Source of the DNA: a virus
Direction: 5' to 3' (one strand)
Length of the DNA: 64,000 nt
IMG/VR virus record: IMGVR_UViG_3300008111_000048
Span: 1 to 64,000 of that record
Both the position numbers and the translations under genes were made by a program. The notes beneath the pieces were generated by a model. That model was not told the DNA's origin, did not search any database, and saw only the letters and a program-made list of their open reading frames with translations. Every line of letters begins with the position of its first letter. Positions within the stretch are counted from its first letter, which is position 1. Positions 21,214-28,254 of the stretch are shown in pieces.

Positions 21214-21512
21214 TTCAATACCTCCGTTACAGTTGCTTGACCATACTCTTCAATCTTCAAGAGTTCCATCACATAACCCTCAAAGTCAGTTTCATCCTTC
21301 TCATAGATGACGTGACCATGATTATTATCACTCTCTGTGTGATTATCAAGGTAGTCACCAATCACCAGAAAGATTGCCGCAGTTCGTGCCTTATCGTGTT
21401 CTGTTAGGTGCTGATGTGGATGTGCTACGATATTCATAATCGTGTTGAAGAGTTCTGCTCTGGTATAAGAGAACGCAGGTGCTTCTTCGTTCAGTTCATA
21501 AGGGTTTCTCAT
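21210..21512 (-). CDS. Hypothetical protein
   Basis: I start at ATG 21512 (MRNPYELNEEAPAFSYTRAE), 1 nt beyond the stop of the upstream gene; the longer frame would overlap it with an unlikely sequence. 100 residues, helical first half. Function unknown. Confidence 0.66.
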   Translation of the reverse strand: MRNPYELNEEAPAFSYTRAELFNTIMNIVAHPHQHLTEHDKARTAAIFLVIGDYLDNHTESDNNHGHVIYEKDETDFEGYVMELLKIEEYGQATVTEVLK

Positions 21513-21513
21513 C

Positions 21514-21753
21514 TCAACCAACTCCATATGCTTCCAGAATAGCACGGGCAAGAGCAATAGCCAAGTCCTTCTGTTCAATACTTATATCTTCACGAGCACC
21601 ACCAGAACAAGAAGTAACGAAGATACCACCATTATCTACTGTGAGTTCTACTCGGTGAGTTTCATTCTCATCAGCAGGATTAGTCCAAGTAAAGACATCA
21701 ATCTTACTGCGGAGCACATCAGTTCCAGGAAGTAAAGTGTAAAAATTACTCAT
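21514..21753 (-). CDS. Small beta-rich protein
   Basis: A 79-residue protein with strands TWTNPADENETHRVELTV and GGIFVTSC, then a helix DLAIALARAILEAY. Possibly an immunoglobulin- or dsRBD-like small fold, without clear family. Overlaps the upstream gene by 4 nt. Confidence 0.66.
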   Translation of the reverse strand: MSNFYTLLPGTDVLRSKIDVFTWTNPADENETHRVELTVDNGGIFVTSCSGGAREDISIEQKDLAIALARAILEAYGVG

Positions 21754-22145
21754 ACCAAGCTCCTCAATACTTTACGAAGAAACTGAATAGAACCATAAAA
21801 CTCTTCACCATCTTGCCCACCAATCACAATCCAGTCAATTTCTTCTAGTGCAAGTTGAATTCGTTGCTCTCTTGTGAGGTCTTCAAAATCTTTTTCAGCA
21901 AGTTCTTTTCTTTCAATCGCAGCAAGATGTTGGAATGCTTCCTTATTTTCTTCCATAAGGTTCCTTGCGATGTCTAATACCTTTTCTTCTTTTTCTCTTC
22001 GTGCTGCTTCTTCAAGCATTTCTTCGTGAGTCATTTCTTTAACCTCTAATTTCATTTCTGGAGTTTGGATTTTTCCCCAAGAACTACCATCAATTGCGAA
22101 ATTTTCTTTTCCTTTATCATAGAACCTCAACTTACCATCAGTCAT
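21750..22145 (-). CDS. Hypothetical helical protein
   Basis: Started at ATG 22145 (MTDGKLRFYDKGKENFAID). 131 residues with a long charged helix in the middle (EEMLEEAARREKEEKVLDIA). Function unknown. Confidence 0.68.
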   Translation of the reverse strand: MTDGKLRFYDKGKENFAIDGSSWGKIQTPEMKLEVKEMTHEEMLEEAARREKEEKVLDIARNLMEENKEAFQHLAAIERKELAEKDFEDLTREQRIQLALEEIDWIVIGGQDGEEFYGSIQFLRKVLRSLV

Positions 22146-22336
22146 ACATCCCACTCCCTTGCTTCCCAGTCCATCAAGCACATTTCACCTTGCTCCTTGT
22201 CTGTGTAGTTGTCGTAGGCATATTGTCGGCACTGGTCTTCTGTGCCCTCAAATAGCATTTCATACATCTTGTGGTCTCCATCATAGGTAATTTTATAGAG
22301 TCCCCACTCGTCGTAGCAATCAGGGAAGAACGGCAT
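22142..22336 (-). CDS. Small acidic protein
   Basis: Started at ATG 22336 (MPFFPDCYDEWGLYKITYDG). 64 residues, with EGTEDQCRQYAYDN in the middle. Overlaps its neighbours. Function unknown. Confidence 0.66.
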   Translation of the reverse strand: MPFFPDCYDEWGLYKITYDGDHKMYEMLFEGTEDQCRQYAYDNYTDKEQGEMCLMDWEAREWDV

Positions 22337-22598
22337 CTTTGTTTCTCCTATACCATTCAAGATTTCTGGGTGCCCCATCAATTATATCACAACTCATCTC
22401 AAATGCTCGCCAGCGGAAAGTAAATCCACACAAACATTTACTACCAATATTCACAATCAGCATGGGGAAGATTTCCGTGGCAGGATATTCATCCCACTGT
22501 AGGGTGAAATCAAACAGAGCAAACTTGGGGGATGTGAGAACCTGAAAGAACCATTCGTGCCCGTAGTCCTCATAGTGTTCGGTATCAAAGAGTTTCAT
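22320..22598 (-). CDS. Small aromatic protein (paralogue of the gene at 24054)
   Basis: A 92-residue protein starting MKLFDTEHYEDYGHEWFFQV. The pattern MKLF - FALFDFTLQWDEYPATE - FRWRAFEMSCDI is repeated in the gene at 24054-24335 (MKLF - YALLQVAIDFGEYGNWIEW - FTLGKLGFSFDI), so the two are diverged paralogues. Function unknown. Confidence 0.68.
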   Translation of the reverse strand: MKLFDTEHYEDYGHEWFFQVLTSPKFALFDFTLQWDEYPATEIFPMLIVNIGSKCLCGFTFRWRAFEMSCDIIDGAPRNLEWYRRNKDAVLP

Positions 22599-22813
22599 CG
22601 TAATTTACTTTTGATGGTTCTAATACATTCATTCCATTTATAACTGTTGGTATCGTGTTCTTTCGGCAACCAGTTTTCAATACTCTCAACAAGGTCCATA
22701 ATGGTGGGGGTTTTATCCATATATTCACCATCACGATCTACTGGTGCTGGATTATTACAGAATACATCATCCCACCAGTCGGCAATCACATCATAGAGTT
22801 TTTGTTCATTCAT
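22595..22813 (-). CDS. Small hypothetical protein
   Basis: Started at ATG 22813 (MNEQKLYDVIADWWDDVFCN); 72 residues. The longer frame to 22855 reads through the acidic end of the upstream gene. Function unknown. Confidence 0.66.
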   Translation of the reverse strand: MNEQKLYDVIADWWDDVFCNNPAPVDRDGEYMDKTPTIMDLVESIENWLPKEHDTNSYKWNECIRTIKSKLR

Positions 22814-22985
22814 CTTCATCTTCCTCATAAGGGAACATTTCATCATACTCTTCATCAGTCAGAGTAAGATACTGAACATTAGCGTTCTTGTGCTCTTCGG
22901 CATACACTGACTGATAGTGTGCGAAAGAAGATGGGTCAGAACTAGCGTATTCTAGCAGACCATCAACAAAACAAAGGTAGTTCAT
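22806..22985 (-). CDS. Small acidic protein
   Basis: Started at ATG 22985 (MNYLCFVDGLLEYASSDPSS); 59 residues with a very acidic tail (FPYEEDEDE). Overlaps its neighbours by 4-8 nt. Function unknown. Confidence 0.66.
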   Translation of the reverse strand: MNYLCFVDGLLEYASSDPSSFAHYQSVYAEEHKNANVQYLTLTDEEYDEMFPYEEDEDE

Positions 22986-23182
22986 AATACCTCCCAATCA
23001 CATTCCCAGTTACAATCGTTGCTTACATTAACCCAGAAGAAGTATTTCTGGTTCTCTGATGCGAGAAACATCATACCATCTCCCTTATCTTGCTCTACAA
23101 TACAGATGGGGTTGTTGCCCATCATATTAGCAAGACGATTCTTAGCCTTGCTACTCTTTGGTTTTACGGTCACTCTTCGCAT
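22982..23182 (-). CDS. Small hypothetical protein with basic N-terminus
   Basis: A 66-residue protein starting MRRVTVKPKSSKAKNRLANM; the basic start could contact nucleic acid. The second half is aromatic (KYFFWVNVSND). Function unknown. Confidence 0.66.
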   Translation of the reverse strand: MRRVTVKPKSSKAKNRLANMMGNNPICIVEQDKGDGMMFLASENQKYFFWVNVSNDCNWECDWEVL

Positions 23183-23183
23183 T

Positions 23184-23648
23184 TCAATCTTTTACCCCAG
23201 TTTCAGGACTACCATCGGGCCAAACATCATCAAGTGTAGTATCTACTTCAAATCCTTCATCTTCCTTATCAGTCAGGACAGTTCCCATAGGACCTTTTTT
23301 CAGTCGTGCCCACTCTTCTTCTGCTTGCTGCATATCATCAAACTTCTTCCTCAGGTCTTCACCCAAAGTCAGTTCAAACTCATCAGCAACTTTACGCATA
23401 TCTTCTTCTCTTCGGTCCTCACCAAATGCGACACCACAAGCACCTCTCATAATGTTGATCTCATCGTGACCCATCGCACGGGCAACAGTTGCAAAGAAGC
23501 GAAAAAGTTGATGAACATTAAGATCTTCAGCAGGAACCTGAAAAGTATAATGCTCTTCAGGCAACACTGAATCATCAAAACCACTGCTATAATGAGTGGA
23601 AGTCCACTCAGTATCAAACTGAACTTTAAGGGTTGCCTTGTAAGTCAT
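23184..23648 (-). CDS. Conserved cyanophage protein
   Basis: A 154-residue protein starting MTYKATLKVQFDTEWTSTHY. It has a beta-rich start, a central helical segment, and an acidic Pro-Gly tail. It is the first gene of a class-2 transcript: promoter at 23670-23714 and a CATACGCAAC leader. Function unknown. Confidence 0.74.
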   Translation of the reverse strand: MTYKATLKVQFDTEWTSTHYSSGFDDSVLPEEHYTFQVPAEDLNVHQLFRFFATVARAMGHDEINIMRGACGVAFGEDRREEDMRKVADEFELTLGEDLRKKFDDMQQAEEEWARLKKGPMGTVLTDKEDEGFEVDTTLDDVWPDGSPETGVKD

Positions 23649-23669
23649 TGGTCTGTTGCGTATGAAAGT

Positions 23670-23714
23670 ATTATAATGGAAATTCCACCCATTCTATGAG
23701 TGAGTGTGCCAGTT
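23670..23714 (-). promoter_or_regulatory. Class-2 promoter (AACTGGCACA box, N30, TATAAT)
   Basis: Minus strand: AACTGGCACA at 23705-23714, 30 nt to TATAAT at 23670-23675. The spacer has no strong hairpin here, so the spacing is kept without one. CATACGCAAC follows in the leader. Confidence 0.75.
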
Positions 23715-23716
23715 CC

Positions 23717-24064
23717 TCAAGTGTCCTCATCATCTTCATCATCAAACAAATCTACATCAACACCATCAGTAAGTTCTTTTATTCTATCAAAAAAGTCTTC
23801 ATCAAGTGGATATACTTTCTCTTCACCTCTATCAATACGATCACACATTTCCATCAGATACTCAAGAAATTCTTTGGGATAAGTTTCATCTAGGTTGATA
23901 CTCGTCCAGAACCATTGATAACACTCTTGGTAGGGGTCATCATCATCCAAGAGAGCATATCCCTCATAGTTTCCACTGATAAGGTCTCTCCACATCTTAA
24001 AGTTATTCCACATCTCACGCCATCCAGTTTGGAAGCAGTGACCGAAGTAATACTCAATCCAGTT
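23717..24064 (-). CDS. Acidic hypothetical protein
   Basis: Started at ATG 24064 (MNWIEYYFGHCFQTGWREMW). 115 residues, rich in Trp and Tyr at the N-terminus, with a long acidic tail (DLFDDEDDEDT). Possibly a DNA mimic, but that is speculation. The gene ends 3 nt before the next promoter box. Confidence 0.68.
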   Translation of the reverse strand, partial: NWIEYYFGHCFQTGWREMWNNFKMWRDLISGNYEGYALLDDDDPYQECYQWFWTSINLDETYPKEFLEYLMEMCDRIDRGEEKVYPLDEDFFDRIKELTDGVDVDLFDDEDDEDT

Positions 24065-24335
24065 CATTTTTTTGGACATAGAACAATTCATCCCGCCAGT
24101 TACGACCTGCAATATCAAAACTAAATCCTAACTTACCAAGAGTGAATAGAAATGAGAATAATCTACCATATCCCATAGAGATTTGTAGATAAGGCCATTC
24201 TATCCAGTTACCATACTCACCAAAGTCAATTGCGACTTGAAGAAGTGCATATCGTTCGGTTAGAAAGAGTGAAAAGTAGAACTCTTTACCGTAGTCTTCT
24301 CTGACTCCCCACTTTGCGACTTGAAATAGTTTCAT
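24054..24335 (-). CDS. Small aromatic protein (paralogue of the gene at 22320)
   Basis: A 93-residue protein starting MKLFQVAKWGVREDYGKEFY. Similar in layout to the protein at 22320-22598. Overlaps its neighbours by 4-11 nt. Function unknown. Confidence 0.68.
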   Translation of the reverse strand: MKLFQVAKWGVREDYGKEFYFSLFLTERYALLQVAIDFGEYGNWIEWPYLQISMGYGRLFSFLFTLGKLGFSFDIAGRNWRDELFYVQKNELD

Positions 24336-24526
24336 TCTTCCAATTCCTGTGCTAGTTGTAGCATATCATTTTTATCAAGAACAATCAAGTCATTTTGAGC
24401 AGTATAAAACTGAATGTTTTCAGCAGCAATACGCAAAACAGAAGCAATTAACTTCTCTTCGGTATCAGCACCAGCATTTCGTGCTTCCCATATTTGATTC
24501 ATTAATGATTGAGATCGTTCAGTCAA
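24332..24526 (-). CDS. Small helical protein (paralogue of the gene at 20497)
   Basis: A 64-residue protein starting MTERSQSLMNQIWEARNAGA, with LIASVLRIAAENI in the middle. Resembles the protein at 20497-20688. Function unknown. Confidence 0.66.
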   Translation of the reverse strand: MTERSQSLMNQIWEARNAGADTEEKLIASVLRIAAENIQFYTAQNDLIVLDKNDMLQLAQELEE

Positions 24527-24723
24527 TGTACTTTCCTCTTTTTTAAGTAATGATGGTTTTCAGAATCAAAGATTGTCCATTTTGCTATTTTAAGACACAT
24601 TAGCACAGTTTGGTGCTCTCTCTGATACAAGTCCCAATCTTCTTTAAGTTTTGCAGCGTGTCTTCTACGATAGGCACAGCACCAAACATTTTTATAAATT
24701 TGTGCTTTTTCGGTTAAAGTCAT
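24523..24723 (-). CDS. Small basic protein
   Basis: A 66-residue basic protein starting MTLTEKAQIYKNVWCCAYRR. Linked by 4-nt overlaps to a paralogue gene and to the oxygenase gene upstream. Function unknown. Confidence 0.65.
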   Translation of the reverse strand: MTLTEKAQIYKNVWCCAYRRRHAAKLKEDWDLYQREHQTVLMCLKIAKWTIFDSENHHYLKKRKVH

Positions 24724-25430
24724 CCCAAACTTCTCAAAAAATCTTTGTCAATTTCCTGATCAAAACAGAGGCAGTATCTTGGTGTAGATAATTCATTTTC
24801 TACTTTATGGCGAATTCTACCCCAAAAGAACATGTGTTGATTGTTTACGAACAATCTTTTCTCTGCTTTTTCTCTATTGTTACCAAACATTAGATAACAT
24901 TCTTTACCTTCTTCCTGACGAACATCAAGTCCCCAGAGACCACGAATAATTGCTAGATTATCACGTTCTGGATCTGGATCAAGATGCCAACCAATACCTT
25001 TACCAGGACCAACCATACTAATACCAAATCTTCTCTTAATTCCAGCCTCTCTCATTGTTGATGTGAGAATAGGAAGTAATTCAGAGTTTTCTCTGTGATA
25101 TCCAATTTTTTCTTCTTTAACAAAAATTGGATCTCCAAAGTTTTTGCCAATAATTGTGGGTGCTATTTTAACAAATGAGTCCCATTCATCATCAGTGATT
25201 AGTTTTGCACTAAAGGGATCTCTACACTCCATAAAGATCGGAGCAATTTGCCAACCAGCATAAGCAATTGCAGTATGACCAGAATACCCAGTATCATATC
25301 CCCAGTTACACCAATAAATCTTATCGAAATTGTCAAGAAATTCTTTTTGAATCTCTTCAAATCTTTCCTCAACAAGTTTAAGTTTTGGATTTAACTCCTC
25401 AAGAGTAAAGAAACGATCTATTTTATTCAT
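24720..25430 (-). CDS. Asp/Asn hydroxylase-like 2OG-Fe(II) oxygenase
   Basis: In this 236-residue protein a MVGPGKGIGWHLDPDPERDN segment gives His-x-Asp. It is followed by a strand-rich core (RGLWGLDV, KECYLMFG) and a distal histidine in WGRIRHKVEN. This matches phage Asp/Asn hydroxylase-type oxygenases, and the layout is shared with the next gene upstream (LDWHCDKD ... THRVEN). Substrate unknown. Confidence 0.75.
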   Translation of the reverse strand: MNKIDRFFTLEELNPKLKLVEERFEEIQKEFLDNFDKIYWCNWGYDTGYSGHTAIAYAGWQIAPIFMECRDPFSAKLITDDEWDSFVKIAPTIIGKNFGDPIFVKEEKIGYHRENSELLPILTSTMREAGIKRRFGISMVGPGKGIGWHLDPDPERDNLAIIRGLWGLDVRQEEGKECYLMFGNNREKAEKRLFVNNQHMFFWGRIRHKVENELSTPRYCLCFDQEIDKDFLRSLG

Positions 25431-26089
25431 AGCATACTTCTAAAAAATACATTTGGTTTATTATTAATGTGTGCAAGACTTTTAGAGGCAAACACATCCA
25501 TTGCTATCACTGTTCTTGGTTGAGACATCATATTCTCAACACGATGAGTAGTATTTGAGTCAAAAGTATAAAACTTATTGTTCTCAAACAATTGAGTTTC
25601 TACATTTCCAGATTCATCTTTCATTTGAAAGATCGAATATTTATCTTCTTCTACTGGAACATCAATTCCCCACAAAACACGATAGGTATTCAATCCTCCA
25701 CCACCATAATCCTTATCACAATGCCAATCTAATGAAGCTCCTGGATGTAATACGTTGATTCCCGCAACTAATACTGCTTTAATGGAAGAAAGTGTTTGAC
25801 ATAATATAGGAAGGTACATTGCATTGCATGGATGAAATACTCCATGGTAACTCAATGCTCCCATATGCCATCCAATATCACTATTGGTTTGCTTGGCATC
25901 CAAATAACTATTGAATTGAATTGGAAATCCTCTTTTATTTTGTGTAATATATTCCTTTTGTTGATCTGTAAAATCCCTAATTTCTAGAGATTCTCGATTT
26001 GTGACAAACTCATCGTGAATTGAATCAAAATTGTCGGATAATATCTGCAATTCTGGTAGAATCTCTTTATAGTCTAAGAAGAGAGACAT
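25427..26089 (-). CDS. Asp/Asn hydroxylase-like 2OG-Fe(II) oxygenase
   Basis: A 220-residue protein. The LHPGASLDWHCDKDYGGGG segment supplies His-x-Asp, VLWGIDVPV is a core strand and the distal histidine lies in SNTTHRVENMM; an Arg in QPRTVIAMDV fits the 2-oxoglutarate site. It is a diverged paralogue of the next gene downstream, with which it overlaps by 4 nt. Substrate unknown. Confidence 0.77.
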   Translation of the reverse strand: MSLFLDYKEILPELQILSDNFDSIHDEFVTNRESLEIRDFTDQQKEYITQNKRGFPIQFNSYLDAKQTNSDIGWHMGALSYHGVFHPCNAMYLPILCQTLSSIKAVLVAGINVLHPGASLDWHCDKDYGGGGLNTYRVLWGIDVPVEEDKYSIFQMKDESGNVETQLFENNKFYTFDSNTTHRVENMMSQPRTVIAMDVFASKSLAHINNKPNVFFRSML

Positions 26090-26090
26090 C

Positions 26091-26603
26091 TTACAACCAA
26101 TTAAAGTTTATATTTGCTCTATATTTAGAATCAGAAGTTGTACTAGAATTGTGCTCGTCATGGGCATCAAATAAAATCAATCTATTTGCAACACTATCAA
26201 CTTTAGTGCCATCAGACATCCGTGTGAATCCGTCACAAGTATTCAAAGAAAATATTGCTGCTTTATGTGAAAAATCGTAATCAGAATGTTTAGTATGTTC
26301 TTTTATATTTTCAGTATTGGGATATAGATTTGCTTTAATTCTTAACCAAGATCTTAATGGATTTTCTTTATCAAGTTTTGAAGCAAAAATTTGATTTAAA
26401 AATTGAAAATGTCTGCTATTAGGAACGTTAGAAATATAAAAAACATGTACAAAATAGGTTGACCATATTTCTGATTCTGCTTTTACATGTGTCACACCAT
26501 CACTGAAGAACCATTCAAATCCTTCTTCATTATCAAGTATCAAATTAGAAATCTGTTTAAACTCATTCTTATCTAAAAAATTATCAATAACTTTATAACT
26601 CAT
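26091..26603 (-). CDS. Prolyl-4-hydroxylase-like 2OG-Fe(II) oxygenase
   Basis: A 170-residue protein starting MSYKVIDNFLDKNEFKQISN, a common N-terminus for phage prolyl-hydroxylase-type oxygenases. HTKHSDYDFSH gives the His-x-Asp pair; FDAHDEHNSSTT carries the distal histidine, and KYRANINFNW holds a basic residue for 2-oxoglutarate. It is the first of three consecutive oxygenase genes, all on one transcript. Confidence 0.8.
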   Translation of the reverse strand: MSYKVIDNFLDKNEFKQISNLILDNEEGFEWFFSDGVTHVKAESEIWSTYFVHVFYISNVPNSRHFQFLNQIFASKLDKENPLRSWLRIKANLYPNTENIKEHTKHSDYDFSHKAAIFSLNTCDGFTRMSDGTKVDSVANRLILFDAHDEHNSSTTSDSKYRANINFNWL

Positions 26604-26797
26604 ACTGATTTCAATCCATTTAGAACTTCTTTAAACTTTTCGGCACGACTTTGATGCTCTGCAGCATTCTGCCCAAGCACATCCACAATATCTCCCAGAA
26701 TCACATCCGCAGGAGCATCGGTATCAAAGTATTGTTGGATTGCTTCGGCAAGATATCGCCGCCTGGTCCACTCTACGCTGTAGGGTTTGTAGTCCAT
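26600..26797 (-). CDS. Small helical protein, first gene of a sigma70-type transcript
   Basis: Started at ATG 26797 (MDYKPYSVEWTRRRYLAEAI). The longer frame to 26848 would reach across the promoter, so it is unlikely. 65 residues, helical. The strong promoter at 26820-26848 would drive this gene and the three oxygenases downstream. Function unknown. Confidence 0.72.
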   Translation of the reverse strand: MDYKPYSVEWTRRRYLAEAIQQYFDTDAPADVILGDIVDVLGQNAAEHQSRAEKFKEVLNGLKSV

Positions 26798-26819
26798 AAT
26801 GAAAGAGTTATATATGGGT

Positions 26820-26848
26820 ATTATAGGGTATCTATCCCTGTTCGTCAA
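26820..26848 (-). promoter_or_regulatory. Sigma70-type promoter TTGACG-N17-TATAAT
   Basis: Minus strand: TTGACG at 26843-26848 and TATAAT at 26820-26825, spaced 17 nt. It lies in the coding end of the upstream gene. Probably recognised by host RNA polymerase early in infection. Confidence 0.82.
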
Positions 26849-27053
26849 GTCCTAAACATTTCTCAAACTTATCTCTCATCTCATTAATCTTGACCTGATG
26901 CTGAAATTCCATAATGTGGTCCTTTATTTCCTTCTCTTCATCAGTCAGTTCCAAACGATATTTGAGTTTAACATCAACAAGACGTACCATTTCCATATAG
27001 AACTCGGTGCCTTTATGAATAAACTCGTCGTATGTCAATCTCTGGTCCTCCAA
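26832..27053 (-). CDS. Small helical protein
   Basis: A 73-residue protein starting MEDQRLTYDEFIHKGTEFYM; highly charged, one or two long helices. Overlaps the upstream gene by 19 nt. Its end contains the sigma70 promoter of the next transcript. Function unknown. Confidence 0.7.
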   Translation of the reverse strand: MEDQRLTYDEFIHKGTEFYMEMVRLVDVKLKYRLELTDEEKEIKDHIMEFQHQVKINEMRDKFEKCLGLDEQG

Positions 27054-27358
27054 TCAGTTTCGTCTTCATCACGTTTAAACCAATCATGTAAGTCATCTAC
27101 ACTATCAAAACCGCGACGACCAAATCGTTCATGACCTAAACCACCAATATCCAACTGATTCATAAAATCATCTAAGTCACCCTCAACCATATCAGGGTTT
27201 TCTGCTCTTCTTCTTGCCTGACGAAGCATTGTACCAGCAGAGCGGTTTGCCTTGGCAAGTTTCTCTGCCCAAATCATATCTTCAAGACTGACTTCTTCGT
27301 GTAGAACGATCTTTTCACAGATTGCTTCCAGTCTCAATCTATATTGTGTGGATAACAT
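27035..27358 (-). CDS. Conserved cyanophage protein
   Basis: A 107-residue protein starting MLSTQYRLRLEAICEKIVLH. Helical first half with AEKLAKANRSAGTMLRQARR, then an acidic Gly-rich second half. The pattern is common in cyanomyoviruses; function unknown. An AATAAATA word lies 20 nt upstream. Confidence 0.74.
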   Translation of the reverse strand: MLSTQYRLRLEAICEKIVLHEEVSLEDMIWAEKLAKANRSAGTMLRQARRRAENPDMVEGDLDDFMNQLDIGGLGHERFGRRGFDSVDDLHDWFKRDEDETDWRTRD

Positions 27359-27377
27359 AAGTCTTTCCAGATATAGT

Positions 27378-27614
27378 TTATTTATTTTTAGATTCTAATT
27401 CTTTCATCAACTCTTTGGCAAGTTGATTTGAGCGTCTCCACATTAAATACTTGACAATCGGATTGCGTGGATTATTCTTTATCCACCAGATTTGTCTTAC
27501 TATCTTATTTTTTACAATATCAAAAATATACACAAAAGCATCAGCAACATTTCTGTCGCTGATGATTACATAAGCAATGATAGCAAGTAAAGCAAACCAG
27601 GCGTAGTAAGTCAT
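27378..27614 (-). CDS. Small membrane protein
   Basis: A 78-residue protein with an N-terminal hydrophobic span (YYAWFALLAIIAYVIISD), then a basic cytoplasmic tail. Overlaps the small gene upstream by ATGA. An AATAAATA word (27379-27386) at its end may be a late promoter for the next gene. Function unknown. Confidence 0.7.
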   Translation of the reverse strand: MTYYAWFALLAIIAYVIISDRNVADAFVYIFDIVKNKIVRQIWWIKNNPRNPIVKYLMWRRSNQLAKELMKELESKNK

Positions 27615-27781
27615 CGTCTTAGAATTTTTAGATATTCTAGCACATGTTCCCGAACTGCCATGAGTTCATTGTAACATTTTTGATTGTGAGCACACTGACG
27701 AAGTTCGTGGTCTGGTTTGTGTACACTTTCAATAAACAAATCCAGTCCTCGGTTCCATTTAACGTCTTGTGCTTCATCCAT
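27611..27781 (-). CDS. Small hypothetical protein (56 aa)
   Basis: ATG 27781 to TGA 27611, starting MDEAQDVKWNRGLDLFIESV. Two cysteines and a helical basic tail. Its stop overlaps the ATG of the membrane protein. Function unknown. Confidence 0.72.
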   Translation of the reverse strand: MDEAQDVKWNRGLDLFIESVHKPDHELRQCAHNQKCYNELMAVREHVLEYLKILRR

Positions 27782-27804
27782 AATGTTCAATGTAATTGTA
27801 CTAT

Positions 27805-28059
27805 TTAACTAAAAAATTGATCGATACTTGTAGTCTTTTTCTTTGATGCATTGACTTGCTTCAAGATGTAAGACTTTGCCGATGAATAATTGTTAGCGGT
27901 GTGAACTTGCTGCCCGTTATGAATGATAATGAATTTTTTACCAGTCCAGGGGACAGCAGCCCACATTCCGTCTTTAGTCACATAACCTTCTGGATCTCCT
28001 GGTTTAGGATCAAGGACACCAGGACGAGGAACAAATGGTTTGAGAAAGTTTTCGCTCAT
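27805..28059 (-). CDS. Conserved cyanophage protein
   Basis: An 84-residue protein starting MSENFLKPFVPRPGVLDPKP with GKKFIIIHNGQQVHTANNYS later. Common near the helicase in cyanomyoviruses, function unknown. Its start overlaps the upstream stop as ATGA. Confidence 0.75.
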   Translation of the reverse strand: MSENFLKPFVPRPGVLDPKPGDPEGYVTKDGMWAAVPWTGKKFIIIHNGQQVHTANNYSSAKSYILKQVNASKKKTTSIDQFFS

Positions 28060-28199
28060 CCGAATACTGCAGTGACACCAACAACTTTAGCAGTAGGATT
28101 ACGTGCTAGAGCAGTACGACGGGCATCTTCATAGTCCCGTGCTTCAACAATTTCATCAAAAGTGCGACCAGCGACGTAGAGTTGGACTTTGCAGCGCAT
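28056..28199 (-). CDS. Tiny conserved cyanophage protein (47 aa)
   Basis: ATG 28199 to TGA 28056, starting MRCKVQLYVAGRTFDEIVEA and ending VVGVTAVFG. I recognise this small protein from other cyanomyoviruses; the middle (ARDYEDARRTAL) is a charged helix. AAGGAGG lies 12-18 nt upstream of the ATG. TATAAT at 28226-28231 probably starts the transcript. Function unknown. Confidence 0.8.
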   Translation of the reverse strand: MRCKVQLYVAGRTFDEIVEARDYEDARRTALARNPTAKVVGVTAVFG

Positions 28200-28225
28200 T
28201 AGGGGGTTCCTCCTTGTGTGTGAGT

Positions 28226-28254
28226 ATTATAGCAGAAAAGTCAGCGCCTGACAA
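28226..28254 (-). promoter_or_regulatory. -10 element with terminator hairpin at helicase gene end
   Basis: Minus strand: the hairpin GTCAG-GCG-CTGAC (28240-28252) is followed by TTTTC and then TATAAT (28226-28231). It stops the helicase transcript and starts the next. Neither TTGACA nor a clear AACTGG box is present at the right distance. Confidence 0.55.
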
